A DNA stretch of 64,000 nt. It comes from JAJECS01 sp965198185 (GTDB taxonomy: Bacteria > Chloroflexota > UBA11872). Within the stretch, counting starts at the first letter, position 1. Every line of letters begins with the position of its first letter. Shown here one piece after another: positions 28,823 to 36,523 of this stretch. The notes beneath the pieces were generated by a model. It was not told the origin of the DNA, did not search any database, and was given only the letters and a program-made list of their open reading frames with translations. The stretch spans positions 744,001 to 808,000 of the forward strand of contig CBDAOU010000002.1 of the NCBI GenBank assembly GCA_965198185.1, in the 5' to 3' direction. The translations under genes were made by a program, and so were the position numbers.

Positions 28823-30016
28823 TTAAACGGCATCCATGCGGCGCGTTTTGTGCATGGATTGTTCATAGTTTCCCGCCAATGCGTCGGCCAAACGGTCGGC
28901 GGCGTCGCGTTTCGTGGTGCTGTGCGGGTGGACGTAGCGGTCCGCCGTCATGGCGATCGAGCTATGCCCGAGCTGCTCGGAGACGGTCACCAGGTCCACG
29001 CCAGCGGCGATGGCGAGCGTGGCGTAGGTGTCGCGCAAGTCGTGGATGCGCAGCGCCGGGAGCCCGGCCACTTGCAGCGCTTCAGCAAACCACCGGCTCA
29101 GCGTGTTCGGCCCTATCGGGACGCCGTGCGTCCGCGCCCGCCCGTCCAGACGCGTGAACACGAAACCGCGGTCCGCGTAGGCCGGCCCCAGCTGCTCGCG
29201 CAGCGCGTCCTGCTCGCGCTTATGTCGCGCGAGCACCACCATCAACGGCTCGCCCGCGAAGACGAGGCGGCGCTCGCCGGTTTTCGTCGGCCCGAGGCCA
29301 AAGCCGCCGCGCTGCCGCTTGAGTTGCTCGCGCACGTCAATCGTCCGGTGCTCGAAGTCCACCGCGCCCCAGCGCAAGCCCAGCGCTTCGCCGCGCCGGA
29401 GGCCGGCATGCAGCAGCAGATGGGCGATGGGGTAGAGCTGCCGCAGCCGCGCGTTGCCCATGCGACACACGTCCAGCAGCGATTGCGCCTCGTGGACCGC
29501 CAGCACGCGATAGTCGCGCCGCTGGCGCGGCGGGAGCGCGATATCCACGACGGGATTTGTCGTCAGCAGGCGGCGACGCACGGCGAGCTTGCACATGCCA
29601 TGCAGCACCAGCCGCAGCGTTTCCGCCGTGGCGATCTTGCCCGCGTCCACGACCAGGTCGACGCAATGCTGCACGTCGGCGTGCGTCAGCCGGTCGAGCC
29701 GGATATGCCCCAGCGTCGGCCCGACGTAGGTGCGCACGACGGCGCGATACCGGCGCCAGGTGCCGTAGGTGCGCGTCCGCTCGACTTGGGCCAGCCACGC
29801 GTCCGCAAAGTCGCCGAGGCGCACGCGCCCATGCTCGTGGCCGATCCCGAATTCCAGCTCGGCGAGAAATGCCCGCCAGTTGCGCTCAAGCTCGCGCTTC
29901 GTGCGCCCGTCCACCGTGCGGGACTTGTAGCGCGAGCCGCCGACGTGGACACGAATCAGATACCGATCCTCGCCGCGCTTGGTGGCCGATCCGCGCAGGG
30001 AACCGACGCGCGTCAC
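28823..30016 (-). CDS. int: Tyrosine integrase
   Basis: 397 aa from GTG 30016, overlapping the Xis-like stop (GTGA). It should catalyse site-specific integration and excision at the tRNA-Ala site. The N-terminal part binds arm sites; a SAM-like core-binding domain spans about residues 65-150. The catalytic set is complete: Arg207 (HAGLRRGEALGLRW), Lys245 (GPTKTGERR), His325 and Arg328 (HDLRDTYATL), His351 (LGHSS) and Tyr361. It resembles actinobacterial and phage integrases. It is the last gene of the island, adjacent to attL, as usual. Confidence 0.92.
   Translation of the reverse strand: MTRVGSLRGSATKRGEDRYLIRVHVGGSRYKSRTVDGRTKRELERNWRAFLAELEFGIGHEHGRVRLGDFADAWLAQVERTRTYGTWRRYRAVVRTYVGPTLGHIRLDRLTHADVQHCVDLVVDAGKIATAETLRLVLHGMCKLAVRRRLLTTNPVVDIALPPRQRRDYRVLAVHEAQSLLDVCRMGNARLRQLYPIAHLLLHAGLRRGEALGLRWGAVDFEHRTIDVREQLKRQRGGFGLGPTKTGERRLVFAGEPLMVVLARHKREQDALREQLGPAYADRGFVFTRLDGRARTHGVPIGPNTLSRWFAEALQVAGLPALRIHDLRDTYATLAIAAGVDLVTVSEQLGHSSIAMTADRYVHPHSTTKRDAADRLADALAGNYEQSMHKTRRMDAV
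28838..28868. repeat. Subterminal direct repeat of the island, left copy
   Basis: GCGGCGC.T.TTGTGCAT..TTGTTCATAG recurs at 39098-39129 in the same orientation (about 27 of 32 positions match). It lies in the 3' end of int. It may be an integrase arm site or a relic of an earlier attachment site. Confidence 0.4.
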
Positions 30017-30279
30017 GGCAGCCTCACGATCTCGGCATCGGACTCGGGCGCGTCGAGCGTGAGCGCCCCAGCTTCGAGCAGCTCGAGGAGCCGGCGCCGG
30101 GGAATCCGCATCCAGGTGCCAGCGCGAAAGCAGGGGATGGTCCCGCGCCGGATGGCGGTACGAATCAGGCCCTGGCCCACGCGCAAGAGGCCGGCCGCCT
30201 CCCGAACGGTCAGGAATTCTTGCGAGTTGAGACTCTCAATCTCGTCGGCGGTCAAGAGTTTCGCGGGAACCCTAGGCAC
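30013..30279 (-). CDS. Excisionase-like helix-turn-helix protein
   Basis: 88 aa. The core FLTVREAAGLLRVGQGLIR followed by GTIPCFRAGTWMRIPRRRLL is the winged-helix HTH_17/MerR-type fold of phage excisionases and AlpA-like activators. Translationally coupled to int by a GTGA overlap. Likely controls the direction of integrase action or transcription of the island. Confidence 0.75.
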   Translation of the reverse strand: MPRVPAKLLTADEIESLNSQEFLTVREAAGLLRVGQGLIRTAIRRGTIPCFRAGTWMRIPRRRLLELLEAGALTLDAPESDAEIVRLP

Positions 30280-30281
30280 GG

Positions 30282-30719
30282 CTAGCCCGCCGCGTGCCGA
30301 AGTCGACCACGCGCCAGCTCGGATGCGTCGCGGTGAGGCCGCGTAGCTCTAGCTGGCGCACTGGAAGGTGGCTGCCGGGCGGGGCCGCTTCGGCGGGCGC
30401 GGTGGCCTCGCGGTGTCCGCCGTCCTCTCCCCGCCCGGCTCGCCGTCAAAATGGCCGCCTTGGCGCGGTAGATGGTGCGCTCCGAGCACTGCGCCATCGC
30501 GGCCAGCACGCGGACGGGGATCAGTGGCGGCAGCTTGCCGAGCGTGCGCAGCTCCCGGCGCCGGCGCTTCACCGTGGCGACGCTCACGCCGGCCAGGGCG
30601 GCGACGCGCGCATTGGTGCGCTCGCGGCGGCGCTCGGCCCACAGAATCAGCGGATCGAGGCGATGATCCCTTTCTGCCACTTGACACACCCGGTCACTCG
30701 CCGGCGGCCAGCGGAACAC
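30282..30719 (-). CDS. Helix-turn-helix regulatory protein
   Basis: Up to 145 aa. ATG 30719 overlaps the upstream gene by 26 bp, whereas GTG 30680 would give 132 aa and no overlap. Two HTH-like stretches are visible: NARVAALAGVSVATVKRRR and LAAMAQCSERTIYRAKAAI. The tail is Arg/Pro-rich and low-complexity. It may be the island's transcription regulator; no family name is certain. Confidence 0.55.
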   Translation of the reverse strand: MFRWPPASDRVCQVAERDHRLDPLILWAERRRERTNARVAALAGVSVATVKRRRRELRTLGKLPPLIPVRVLAAMAQCSERTIYRAKAAILTASRAGRGRRTPRGHRARRSGPARQPPSSAPARATRPHRDASELARGRLRHAAG

Positions 30720-31038
30720 CCTTGGGATCGTCGGCGTCGAACTTCACCCAGCGCAGTTCGCTCGGATGCTTCCACCAGCCGTCAATGACCTTCTGCCAGC
30801 CCTCGGCTTGCAGTTGCTCAATCGTCGGACCGACGCCGGGGTGTCGCGGGCTGGGGATGATGCGGACGCGCGCGGTGCCCCATCCAATCGCGACCAGCCG
30901 CATGTACTCCACGGGCGCGCAGCCCCATAGCTTGGCCTGGTGCTGGATGGTCTCCCACTCGTAGTCGTTGACCCTGACGTTCACCTGACGGTCACGCCGC
31001 CAGGCCACCTCGCCTTCTGCCATATCGCCGCCCTCCAC
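30694..31038 (-). CDS. Ribbon-helix-helix-like DNA-binding protein
   Basis: 114 aa from ATG 31038; ATG 31023 is an alternative. RQVNVRVNDYEWETIQHQAK and then PVEYMRLVAIG match the beta-alpha-alpha RHH pattern of MobC/CopG-type proteins. A downstream segment has many Trp residues. A palindrome sits just upstream (31051-31067), so autoregulation is plausible. It begins the regulatory half of the island. Confidence 0.5.
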   Translation of the reverse strand: MEGGDMAEGEVAWRRDRQVNVRVNDYEWETIQHQAKLWGCAPVEYMRLVAIGWGTARVRIIPSPRHPGVGPTIEQLQAEGWQKVIDGWWKHPSELRWVKFDADDPKGVPLAAGE

Positions 31039-31050
31039 TCACGCTATGTA

Positions 31051-31067
31051 TCGTGAAGATATCACGA
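31051..31067 (-). promoter_or_regulatory. Operator-like palindrome
   Basis: TCGTGA-AGATA-TCACGA, a 6-bp perfect inverted repeat 13 bp upstream of the RHH-like start. It is placed where an autoregulator operator would be. The neighbouring AT-rich stretch could hold the promoter; this is inference. Confidence 0.4.
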
Positions 31068-31081
31068 CCGTATCGGCGCGT

Positions 31082-31140
31082 CTAGTCGTCTGCTGCCATG
31101 AGGCTTGCGAGGCCCGCCGCCTTGGCCGCGTCCATGCCGG
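31082..31140 (-). repeat. Duplicated 3' end of the portal gene
   Basis: About 59 bp closely matching the last codons of the portal gene (31341-31400), including the frame GAGMDAAKAAGLASLMAADD and its stop. The zinc-ribbon gene lies between the two copies, suggesting a local duplication around its insertion. Confidence 0.6.
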
Positions 31141-31191
31141 CACCGGCCCCGCAGCAGACTCGCATGCTACCGGCGAGGGTGCGAGTTTGCG

Positions 31192-31341
31192 CTAGCCCCA
31201 GGGTCCGCAGCGTCGGCACACGGTGGGCCGCCCGGCCTCTGGTGGTAGGCCATCGAGGCCCATCAAGGTCCAGCCGCAGCGTCGGCACGTCGGAAAGTCA
31301 CGGGCGGCCCGCGCGGGCTGGCGCCGCCGCCGCTTCGCCAT
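31192..31341 (-). CDS. 49-aa zinc-ribbon protein
   Basis: Starts at ATG 31341, overlapping the portal stop as TAATG. Sequence MAKRRRRQPARAARDF, then CRRC, and near the end CRRC. Two CxxC knuckles 24 residues apart predict a treble-clef or ribbon zinc site. The basic N-terminus suggests nucleic-acid binding. It could be a small regulator or packaging helper; no family assigned. Confidence 0.55.
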   Translation of the reverse strand: MAKRRRRQPARAARDFPTCRRCGWTLMGLDGLPPEAGRPTVCRRCGPWG

Positions 31342-32384
31342 TAGTCGTCTGCCGCCATGAGGCCCGCCAGGCCCGCCGCCTTGCTCGGGTCCATGCCGGC
31401 GCCGACCATGGACTGGAACGCGCGCGCCCGGCTGGCGATATCCGCCGCTCCGAGTTCGTCCCAGCCGAGCAAAACCGGGCCGCCCAGCTTCTCGGATAGC
31501 TCGAAGCTCACCATGCGGCCCAACGGCGCGATCACGGCGAATAACGCCTGCCGGTAGGCTTCGCGTCCTGCGGAGCTTGACGTGGCGGCGAATAGGGCCG
31601 CAGGAACGCCACACGCCGCGAAAACTTCGCGGCTCGCGTGCTCGGCGAGGCTCACCAGGGCGCCGGGCGGATTCGCGCCCAGGCGTCGCGGCTGCCAGTC
31701 GGCTTGCCCGCCGCTCGGTGCGCCGCCCCAGTCGCCGCCCTCGACCACCAGGGCCTTGCCGTGCGCCTTGCGGATATCCGCCTTGAGCCTGTCGACCGTC
31801 GCGTCGGCGCCGTCCACGGGGATCGGCAGCAGGTTGCCGCGCGGCCCGCTAGATTCGTCGGCCAGTGCGGCCACCGTCTCGGCGCTCAGTTTGCCCGCCA
31901 GGGCCGCGGCTTGGAGCGGGCCGACGCCGCGCCATGGCTTCGCCGGGTCGGCGGCATACCGGAGGTGCACGACGGCGGCCGCCGGCTGCTTGTCGTGCGT
32001 GACCGTCGCCGACGGGCCGCCCAGCGTGACGTTGTAGGCCCACGTTCGCGGGTCCGGTTGGCCGATTACGTCGTGCGTCTGGGCCGGGAGCAGCCGCAAC
32101 CCGTCGCCGGTCGTGTCAATCAGGCAGACGTATTCGCCATGCCTGATCAGCGCCCGGCCCATCATGGCCAGCACGCTCGGCTCCAAGGCTCCCGCCACGG
32201 AGTCTTCCGCCTGAACCGTCGCGCTCGCAAAGGCGCGGCCCACCAGGCCGGCGCATGCTTCGAGGGCCGCCGTGGCGGACGCCGTCGCCGTCGTGGCGCC
32301 GCTCGCGTTGGCCTGTATCTGCGCCACCACGGCATCGGTGAATGAATCCTCGCGGCGCTCACCGCGCCATGGCCACAGCCTCAC
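31341..32384 (-). CDS. HK97-family portal protein
   Basis: 347 aa from GTG 32384 (GTGA overlap with the head-closure gene). Portals form the dodecameric ring through which DNA enters the head. MRLWPWRGERREDSF begins it, ALIRHGEYVCLIDTTGDG and VVHLRYAADPAKPWRGVGPL are typical HK97-type portal segments, and VPAALFAATSSSAGREAYRQ corresponds to the crown/clip region. Slightly shorter than most (380-430 aa). It is unusual in being last in the head operon rather than next to TerL. Confidence 0.8.
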   Translation of the reverse strand: MRLWPWRGERREDSFTDAVVAQIQANASGATTATASATAALEACAGLVGRAFASATVQAEDSVAGALEPSVLAMMGRALIRHGEYVCLIDTTGDGLRLLPAQTHDVIGQPDPRTWAYNVTLGGPSATVTHDKQPAAAVVHLRYAADPAKPWRGVGPLQAAALAGKLSAETVAALADESSGPRGNLLPIPVDGADATVDRLKADIRKAHGKALVVEGGDWGGAPSGGQADWQPRRLGANPPGALVSLAEHASREVFAACGVPAALFAATSSSAGREAYRQALFAVIAPLGRMVSFELSEKLGGPVLLGWDELGAADIASRARAFQSMVGAGMDPSKAAGLAGLMAADD

Positions 32385-32719
32385 GTTGAGCCCTCCACGG
32401 TGATATCTAGGAACCGGCGCCGCGTGTCGGGCGGCTCGGCAACCGTCACTATCGACGTGCCGCCGGCAAAGGCGTTACCCGCCTCGACCACGCGCACGCG
32501 CCGGCCCGCTTCCAGGGCCTCGACCACGGGCGGCAAGTAGCGAATCCGGTAGGTGCGGCGCACGGCGCCGCGCGCCCCGCCCGCCTCTAGCAGCCGGTTG
32601 GCGCTTGTGTCGAGCCGCGAGGCCCAGACGTTGACGGTGACGTTATCCGGCGCGTACTCCCCGCGGGTCGAGGTGCCGCCGCGGTCGTAGGTGATGGTCA
32701 CGCGGCGGTCGGCGGGCAT
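32381..32719 (-). CDS. Phage head-closure / head-tail joining protein
   Basis: 112 aa from ATG 32719 (TGATG overlap with the connector gene). Beta-rich with VTITYDRGGTSTRGEY and YRIRYLPPVVEALEAGRRVR, the pattern of HK97 gp7/SPP1 gp16-type head-tail joining proteins that plug the connector after packaging. Position between connector and portal supports the call. Similarity is weak by eye. Confidence 0.6.
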   Translation of the reverse strand: MPADRRVTITYDRGGTSTRGEYAPDNVTVNVWASRLDTSANRLLEAGGARGAVRRTYRIRYLPPVVEALEAGRRVRVVEAGNAFAGGTSIVTVAEPPDTRRRFLDITVEGST

Positions 32720-33009
32720 CAGTCGGCCCCCGCCCGGTGCACGCGGTAGGGCAGCAGGATCGCAGCGGCGCCCGAGTTGCGCAGTGCGTTGGCGTAGTGC
32801 GAGCCGCGCGGGGCCGTGGGCTGGTCGAACCAGTAGCCGGTGAGCCGCACCACCGCTTCATCGTGGACGGTGTCGGGCGCGTCGGGCGCATGGCGCACCA
32901 CCAGATCCGCCGCGACGGTGCGCAGCCGTGCGGCTTGCAACGCTTCATCGTGCGTATCCCCGAGCCGTAGCGCGGCCCGCAGTTCGGGCGACGTGAGCGT
33001 TACAGCCAT
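32719..33009 (-). CDS. gp6-like head-tail connector
   Basis: 96 aa. VHDEAVVRLTGYWFDQP and ALRNSGAAAILLPYRVHRAG are characteristic of the HK97 gp6-like adaptor ring that docks under the portal. The helical N-terminus fits. The start overlaps the last codons of the protease gene out of frame. Confidence 0.75.
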   Translation of the reverse strand: MAVTLTSPELRAALRLGDTHDEALQAARLRTVAADLVVRHAPDAPDTVHDEAVVRLTGYWFDQPTAPRGSHYANALRNSGAAAILLPYRVHRAGAD

Positions 33010-33380
33010 AGCGTGGCCGCCCGTGGGCGCGTGTCAGCGTCCGCCGGCTCGCCGAAGTCATCGGCCCGTAGGTCCAACGCCGTGCCGGTGTAGGCCGGGC
33101 GCGTGACGATGCTCAGCTCCGGCAGCACGGCTTGCGCGATATCCCGAATCAGCACGCCGGGATTGCCCGGCTCAGGCGTCAGGCGTTCGGCGTTCGGCAC
33201 GACGTTGGCGGGTGGCACTTGGAAACCGGGACTCACGCCGCCGGCCCGCCCGGTCCGTACCTGCTTCACCAGGTCCAGCATGTAGGTGGGCATATCGGCC
33301 TCGTCGGGCAAGTCCACCGCGAACGTCACGGCGTCCGCCGTGGATTCGACGCGCGCCGTGCGGCTTAGGCGATCCCCTAG

Positions 33381-34554
33381 GGATGGTCTGAATAAGCCCT
33401 GCAGTTGCGGTAGGACCTATGCTGGCGGGCAACCGGCGCCGGTGAGGAAACGCGATGCACCCGCAGCGATCATTTGCCGATGTGGAGTACGAGGGCAAGA
33501 AGCGCCAGACCCGGCGGGAGCGCTTGCTGCAGCGGATGGACGGCTTGATTCCGTGGCAGCGGCTGGAGCAGCGGATTCGCCCGGTGTACCCCACCGGCGA
33601 GTGCGGGCGGCCGCCCTATCCGTTGTCGGTGATGTTGCGGATTCACTGCGTGCAGCTGTTTTACAACCTCAGCGACCCGGCGATGGAGGACGCGCTCTAT
33701 GAGATCGCGTCCATCCAGCGCTTCGTGGGGGTGTCGGTGCGGGGGCCGCTGCCCGACGAGACGACGATCCTGAACTTTCGGCACCTGCTGGAACAGCATG
33801 ACCTGGGCGAGGCGCTGCTGGCGGAGATCACGCGGCACCTGGCGGCACAGGGCGTGCGGCTGCGGGAAGGCACGATCGTGGACGCGACCATCATCGACGC
33901 CCCGGCGTCGACCAAGAACCGCGCCCAGCAGCGGGACCCCGAGATGCATCAGGCCAAGAAGGGGAACCAGTGGTACTTCGGGATGAAGGCGCACATCGGG
34001 GTGGATGCCGCGACGGGGTTGGTGCACCGCGTGGCGACGACCGCGGCGCACGTGGCGGACGTGACGCAGGTGCCGCAGCTCCTCCACGGGAGCGAGACGC
34101 GGGTGTGGGGCGACGCGGGGTATCAGGGCGTGGCGCGACGCCCGGAGCACCGCGGCCGGGCGATGGACTGGCAGGTGGCGCTGCGGCCCGGGCAGCGGCG
34201 CCGCTTGCCACCGGGCAGTGTGGCCGCGCAGGTCGAGCGGCGCAAGGCGGCGATCCGGGCGAAGGTCGAGCATCCGTTCCTGTACGTGAAGCGCCACTTC
34301 GGCTACGCGACGGTGCGCTATCGGGGCCTGGCGAAGAACCGCAACCGGCTCTGCCTGTTGTTTGGGCTGGCGAATCTGTTGCTGGCGGAGCGCGCCGCGC
34401 CCGCGTAAGTGGGAGGCCTGCGCCCTGCCGCGGGGCGCGGACGGGCCCACCCGTGGGTGACAGGGCGGATCGGCCCCGATCACCGCCCCAGGCCCCGATC
34501 ACCACACACCACCAGCACCCCGGCGCTCAGCGGTGCCGGTTGTTCAGAGCTTTC
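33381..34554. mobile_element. Complete IS5-family insertion sequence
   Basis: 1174 bp. Ends GGATGGTCTGAATAAG and (rc of right end) GAAAGCTCTGAACAAC form imperfect terminal inverted repeats. CTAG is duplicated at 33377-33380 and 34555-34558, the YTAR target of the IS5 subgroup. It carries one intact transposase on the plus strand, opposite to the island genes. Confidence 0.9.
33455..34408 (+). CDS. IS5-family transposase
   Basis: 317 aa from ATG 33455. DDE nuclease: first Asp in IVDATIIDAPASTKN, second in VWGDAGYQG, Glu in RAKVEHPFLYVKRHFGYAT with the C1 pattern Y..R.GLAKN.N. The N-terminal helix-turn-helix region and the DUF4372-like LYEIASIQRFVGV are typical of the IS5 subgroup. The frame is intact, so the element may still be active. 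Confidence 0.92.
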   Translation: MHPQRSFADVEYEGKKRQTRRERLLQRMDGLIPWQRLEQRIRPVYPTGECGRPPYPLSVMLRIHCVQLFYNLSDPAMEDALYEIASIQRFVGVSVRGPLPDETTILNFRHLLEQHDLGEALLAEITRHLAAQGVRLREGTIVDATIIDAPASTKNRAQQRDPEMHQAKKGNQWYFGMKAHIGVDAATGLVHRVATTAAHVADVTQVPQLLHGSETRVWGDAGYQGVARRPEHRGRAMDWQVALRPGQRRRLPPGSVAAQVERRKAAIRAKVEHPFLYVKRHFGYATVRYRGLAKNRNRLCLLFGLANLLLAERAAPA

Positions 34555-34870
34555 CTAGCGGCCGGTTGAAGTCGTGGCCGACCAGGATGTGCGTATTCCG
34601 GCGCGCCAGCTCTTGCTCGATCGCCTCACGCTGGGCGCGCTCGATCGCGCGACCGATGGTGTCGGCCAGCTCGGCTTGCAGCTCCTCGAATCGCCGAAGC
34701 TGCCAGCCGAAGGCATCCGGCCCAAACCGCTCTTTGCGGCGCGCGCCGCGGCTGCGGACGGTCGCCAGCTTGCCGTACGGAAAGCTGCCGGCCAGCACCC
34801 GGGCGCCGCCGCTCTGGCGTATCTCAAGGTCCGCCGCCCATATGGCGAATTCGGCCATGCGGGTCTCCGG

Positions 34871-36115
34871 TTAGGCGTGCTGCGATTGCTGCTTGTAGAA
34901 CCCGGCAGCCCGCAGAATCTTCACCGCGTGCAACATGACGGCCGTCACGACAATCTGGCCGTTGGCCGCCTTCGTGATTTCGTCGGGGATCAACGTCACG
35001 CCCTCCCAGACGGGCGCGACCATATCGGCGCGCATGCCGAGCCGCACGATGGCGTTCTGCTTCGAGTTGGCGACGGACGGCACGTGAGCGCTCACCCGCA
35101 CGCCGCTGGTGGCGTCGATCAGGTCCTCAAGGGCCGCGCGGTCGCCGGCGTTGTTGCTGCGGAATTGGGCCGCCGCGTGCCCGTAGGTCGCGGCGCCCAT
35201 CACCACGCGAATGTCGCTCACGTCGCCGGCGAAGCGCCCGTCGACGCGGCCATAGGCGAATTCGCTGCGATAGTCCGCGTAGGTCGTGACGGCGCTGGCG
35301 TTGTGGTTGGCCAGGTTGGTGCCAGTCAACAGGCCATTGGTGCCGGCGATGATCTCTTTGTCGAGCGCCACCGCGAGCCCGTCGCTCAAGTTCTGCCGCA
35401 GCGCCATGTCCATGCCGGCGAAGCGGGCGCGGTCCTCACGCGAATAGAAAAACGCGGCTTGCAGGCGGCTCGGGCTCAGCACGTCGGCACTGAATGCGCC
35501 GGTTGTCTCTGCGGCGGCCGCATTCTCTGCCGGCGTCTTCACGCTCAGCTCCGACGTGAGTACGGGATAGACCGCCTCGCCGACGCCGACCGTCGGCATG
35601 TCCACGCCCAGGAACGCGCCCACGCTCTGCGGGAAGACGTACGGCAGGATCGCGGCCTGATTCTGACCAACGTCGCCGGGCGCCGGCGTGACGGCGCGGG
35701 TCTCAAGGGCCGCGTCTCGCAGCAGGCTCAACGGCACCTGATTGGGCGCGAGCTTGTAGTGCTGCTGCAATTCGGCCATGGCGCCGTCGCTCACGCGATG
35801 CTCCAGCACGGCGCCAAACAGGGCGCCCACGTCGGCGCGTTGCTCCAGGTCCACCAGCTTGGGATCGCGCGTCTCGACCGTCTCCGGCGTCTCGCGCGTC
35901 TCCAGCGGCTTGTCGTCGGCGATGGTGAGCGCTTGCACGCGCCGCTCCACGTCGCCGTATTCGGTGCGCAGCGTGTCAATCTCCGAGCGTTGTTCGTCGC
36001 TCAGGTCGCCCACGGCGCCCAGCTCCGCGAGCTTCTGGCGAATCTCCGAAGCCCGCAATTGCGCCTTCTGCAAGTCAGTCATGAATGCCCCACTGCCTAC
36101 TACATCTCGTGCCAC
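34871..36115 (-). CDS. HK97-fold major capsid protein
   Basis: 414 aa from GTG 36115; ATG 36082 (MTDLQKAQLRASEIRQKL) is the likelier start, giving 403 aa. Residues ~1-90 are a helical, charged delta-like scaffold. From about 100 the shell domain follows, with VFPQSVGAFLGVDMPTVGVG, ALDKEIIAGTNGLLTG and RVSAHVPSVANSKQNAIVRL, all typical of HK97-type phage capsid proteins. It would be cleaved by the adjacent protease in a normal assembly pathway. It lies 12 bp upstream of the protease gene, in capsid-protease order, which is the reverse of HK97. Confidence 0.85.
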   Translation of the reverse strand: MARDVVGSGAFMTDLQKAQLRASEIRQKLAELGAVGDLSDEQRSEIDTLRTEYGDVERRVQALTIADDKPLETRETPETVETRDPKLVDLEQRADVGALFGAVLEHRVSDGAMAELQQHYKLAPNQVPLSLLRDAALETRAVTPAPGDVGQNQAAILPYVFPQSVGAFLGVDMPTVGVGEAVYPVLTSELSVKTPAENAAAAETTGAFSADVLSPSRLQAAFFYSREDRARFAGMDMALRQNLSDGLAVALDKEIIAGTNGLLTGTNLANHNASAVTTYADYRSEFAYGRVDGRFAGDVSDIRVVMGAATYGHAAAQFRSNNAGDRAALEDLIDATSGVRVSAHVPSVANSKQNAIVRLGMRADMVAPVWEGVTLIPDEITKAANGQIVVTAVMLHAVKILRAAGFYKQQSQHA

Positions 36116-36160
36116 TAGTCGATTCTAGCGCAGTACCTACAACATATGGTATGGCATATC

Positions 36161-36203
36161 GGCCACGGTGGCCGTTTTGGACTTCGCTCTCTAGGTGGCG
36201 AAG
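36161..36203 (-). terminator. Paired hairpins between HNH and capsid genes
   Basis: In the 102-bp gap, CTTCGC (36182-36187) pairs with GCGAAG (36198-36203), and GGCCA-CGG-TGGCC follows at 36161-36173. They could attenuate transcription from the packaging genes into the capsid gene, or mark a new promoter region. No T-tract except a short TTTT. Confidence 0.3.
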
Positions 36204-36217
36204 TTACGGAAGGGGGA

Positions 36218-36523
36218 TCATGTGATCCGGTTTCCCCCGAGACGCTCCCGCACCAGGTCGCGCCAGGCGTCGCGCGCCGGCCAGGGCCGCGCGTTCTCGC
36301 CGGCGGTCTTGCGGATATGGCAGGCCCGGCACAACGTCTGGCAGCCGTCCACGGCGTAGGGATCGCCGCCACGGTGCAAGGGCCGCACGTGGTCGCACTC
36401 AAGGCGGCCCGCCTTGCCGCACTGGCGGCAACGGTGGCCGTCGCGCTCGAACGTCTGCCGACGCACGCGCGCCCAGCGCCGGCGATCCAGGCGCGGTCCC
36501 TTGCGCCAGCTTCGGCGGCTCAC
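36218..36523 (-). CDS. HNH endonuclease (terminase-associated)
   Basis: 101 aa from GTG 36523 (GTGA overlap with TerL). FERDGHRCRQCGKAG, LECDHVRPLHRGG and QTLCRACHIRKT give the CxxC...DH...N/C..CH beta-beta-alpha metal site. In HK97-like phages an HNH protein next to TerL is needed for cos-site cutting and morphogenesis, so this placement implies a role in DNA packaging. Confidence 0.85.
   Translation of the reverse strand: MSRRSWRKGPRLDRRRWARVRRQTFERDGHRCRQCGKAGRLECDHVRPLHRGGDPYAVDGCQTLCRACHIRKTAGENARPWPARDAWRDLVRERLGGNRIT

Larger units (their letters stand above)
33000..34858 (-). pseudogene. Prohead protease gene split by an IS5-family insertion
   Basis: The N-terminal half (34858-34555) has the protease start, RFGPDAFG and the catalytic-region THILVGHDFNRPL. 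The C-terminal half (33376-33000) continues DRLSRTARVESTADAVTFAV, GRAGGVSPGFQVPP and LSIVTRPAYTGTAL. Removing the IS and one CTAG copy joins them in frame (codons CTA GGG GAT CGC) into a 226-aa U35/HK97-type prohead protease. As it stands, codon 102 runs into the IS and stops after 104 residues. Such proteases trim the capsid delta domain during head maturation, so the island's head assembly is probably blocked unless the IS is lost or a helper supplies the activity. Confidence 0.85.

Noticed and set aside
28745..30346. Long plus-strand frame (533 codons) opposite int and the Xis-like gene
   Set aside because: The minus-strand integrase has full catalytic motifs; the plus frame is a GC-codon shadow with no recognisable domain.
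34574..36118. Plus-strand frame of 514 codons opposite the capsid gene
   Set aside because: Shadow of the capsid gene; composition is His/Arg-rich without motifs.
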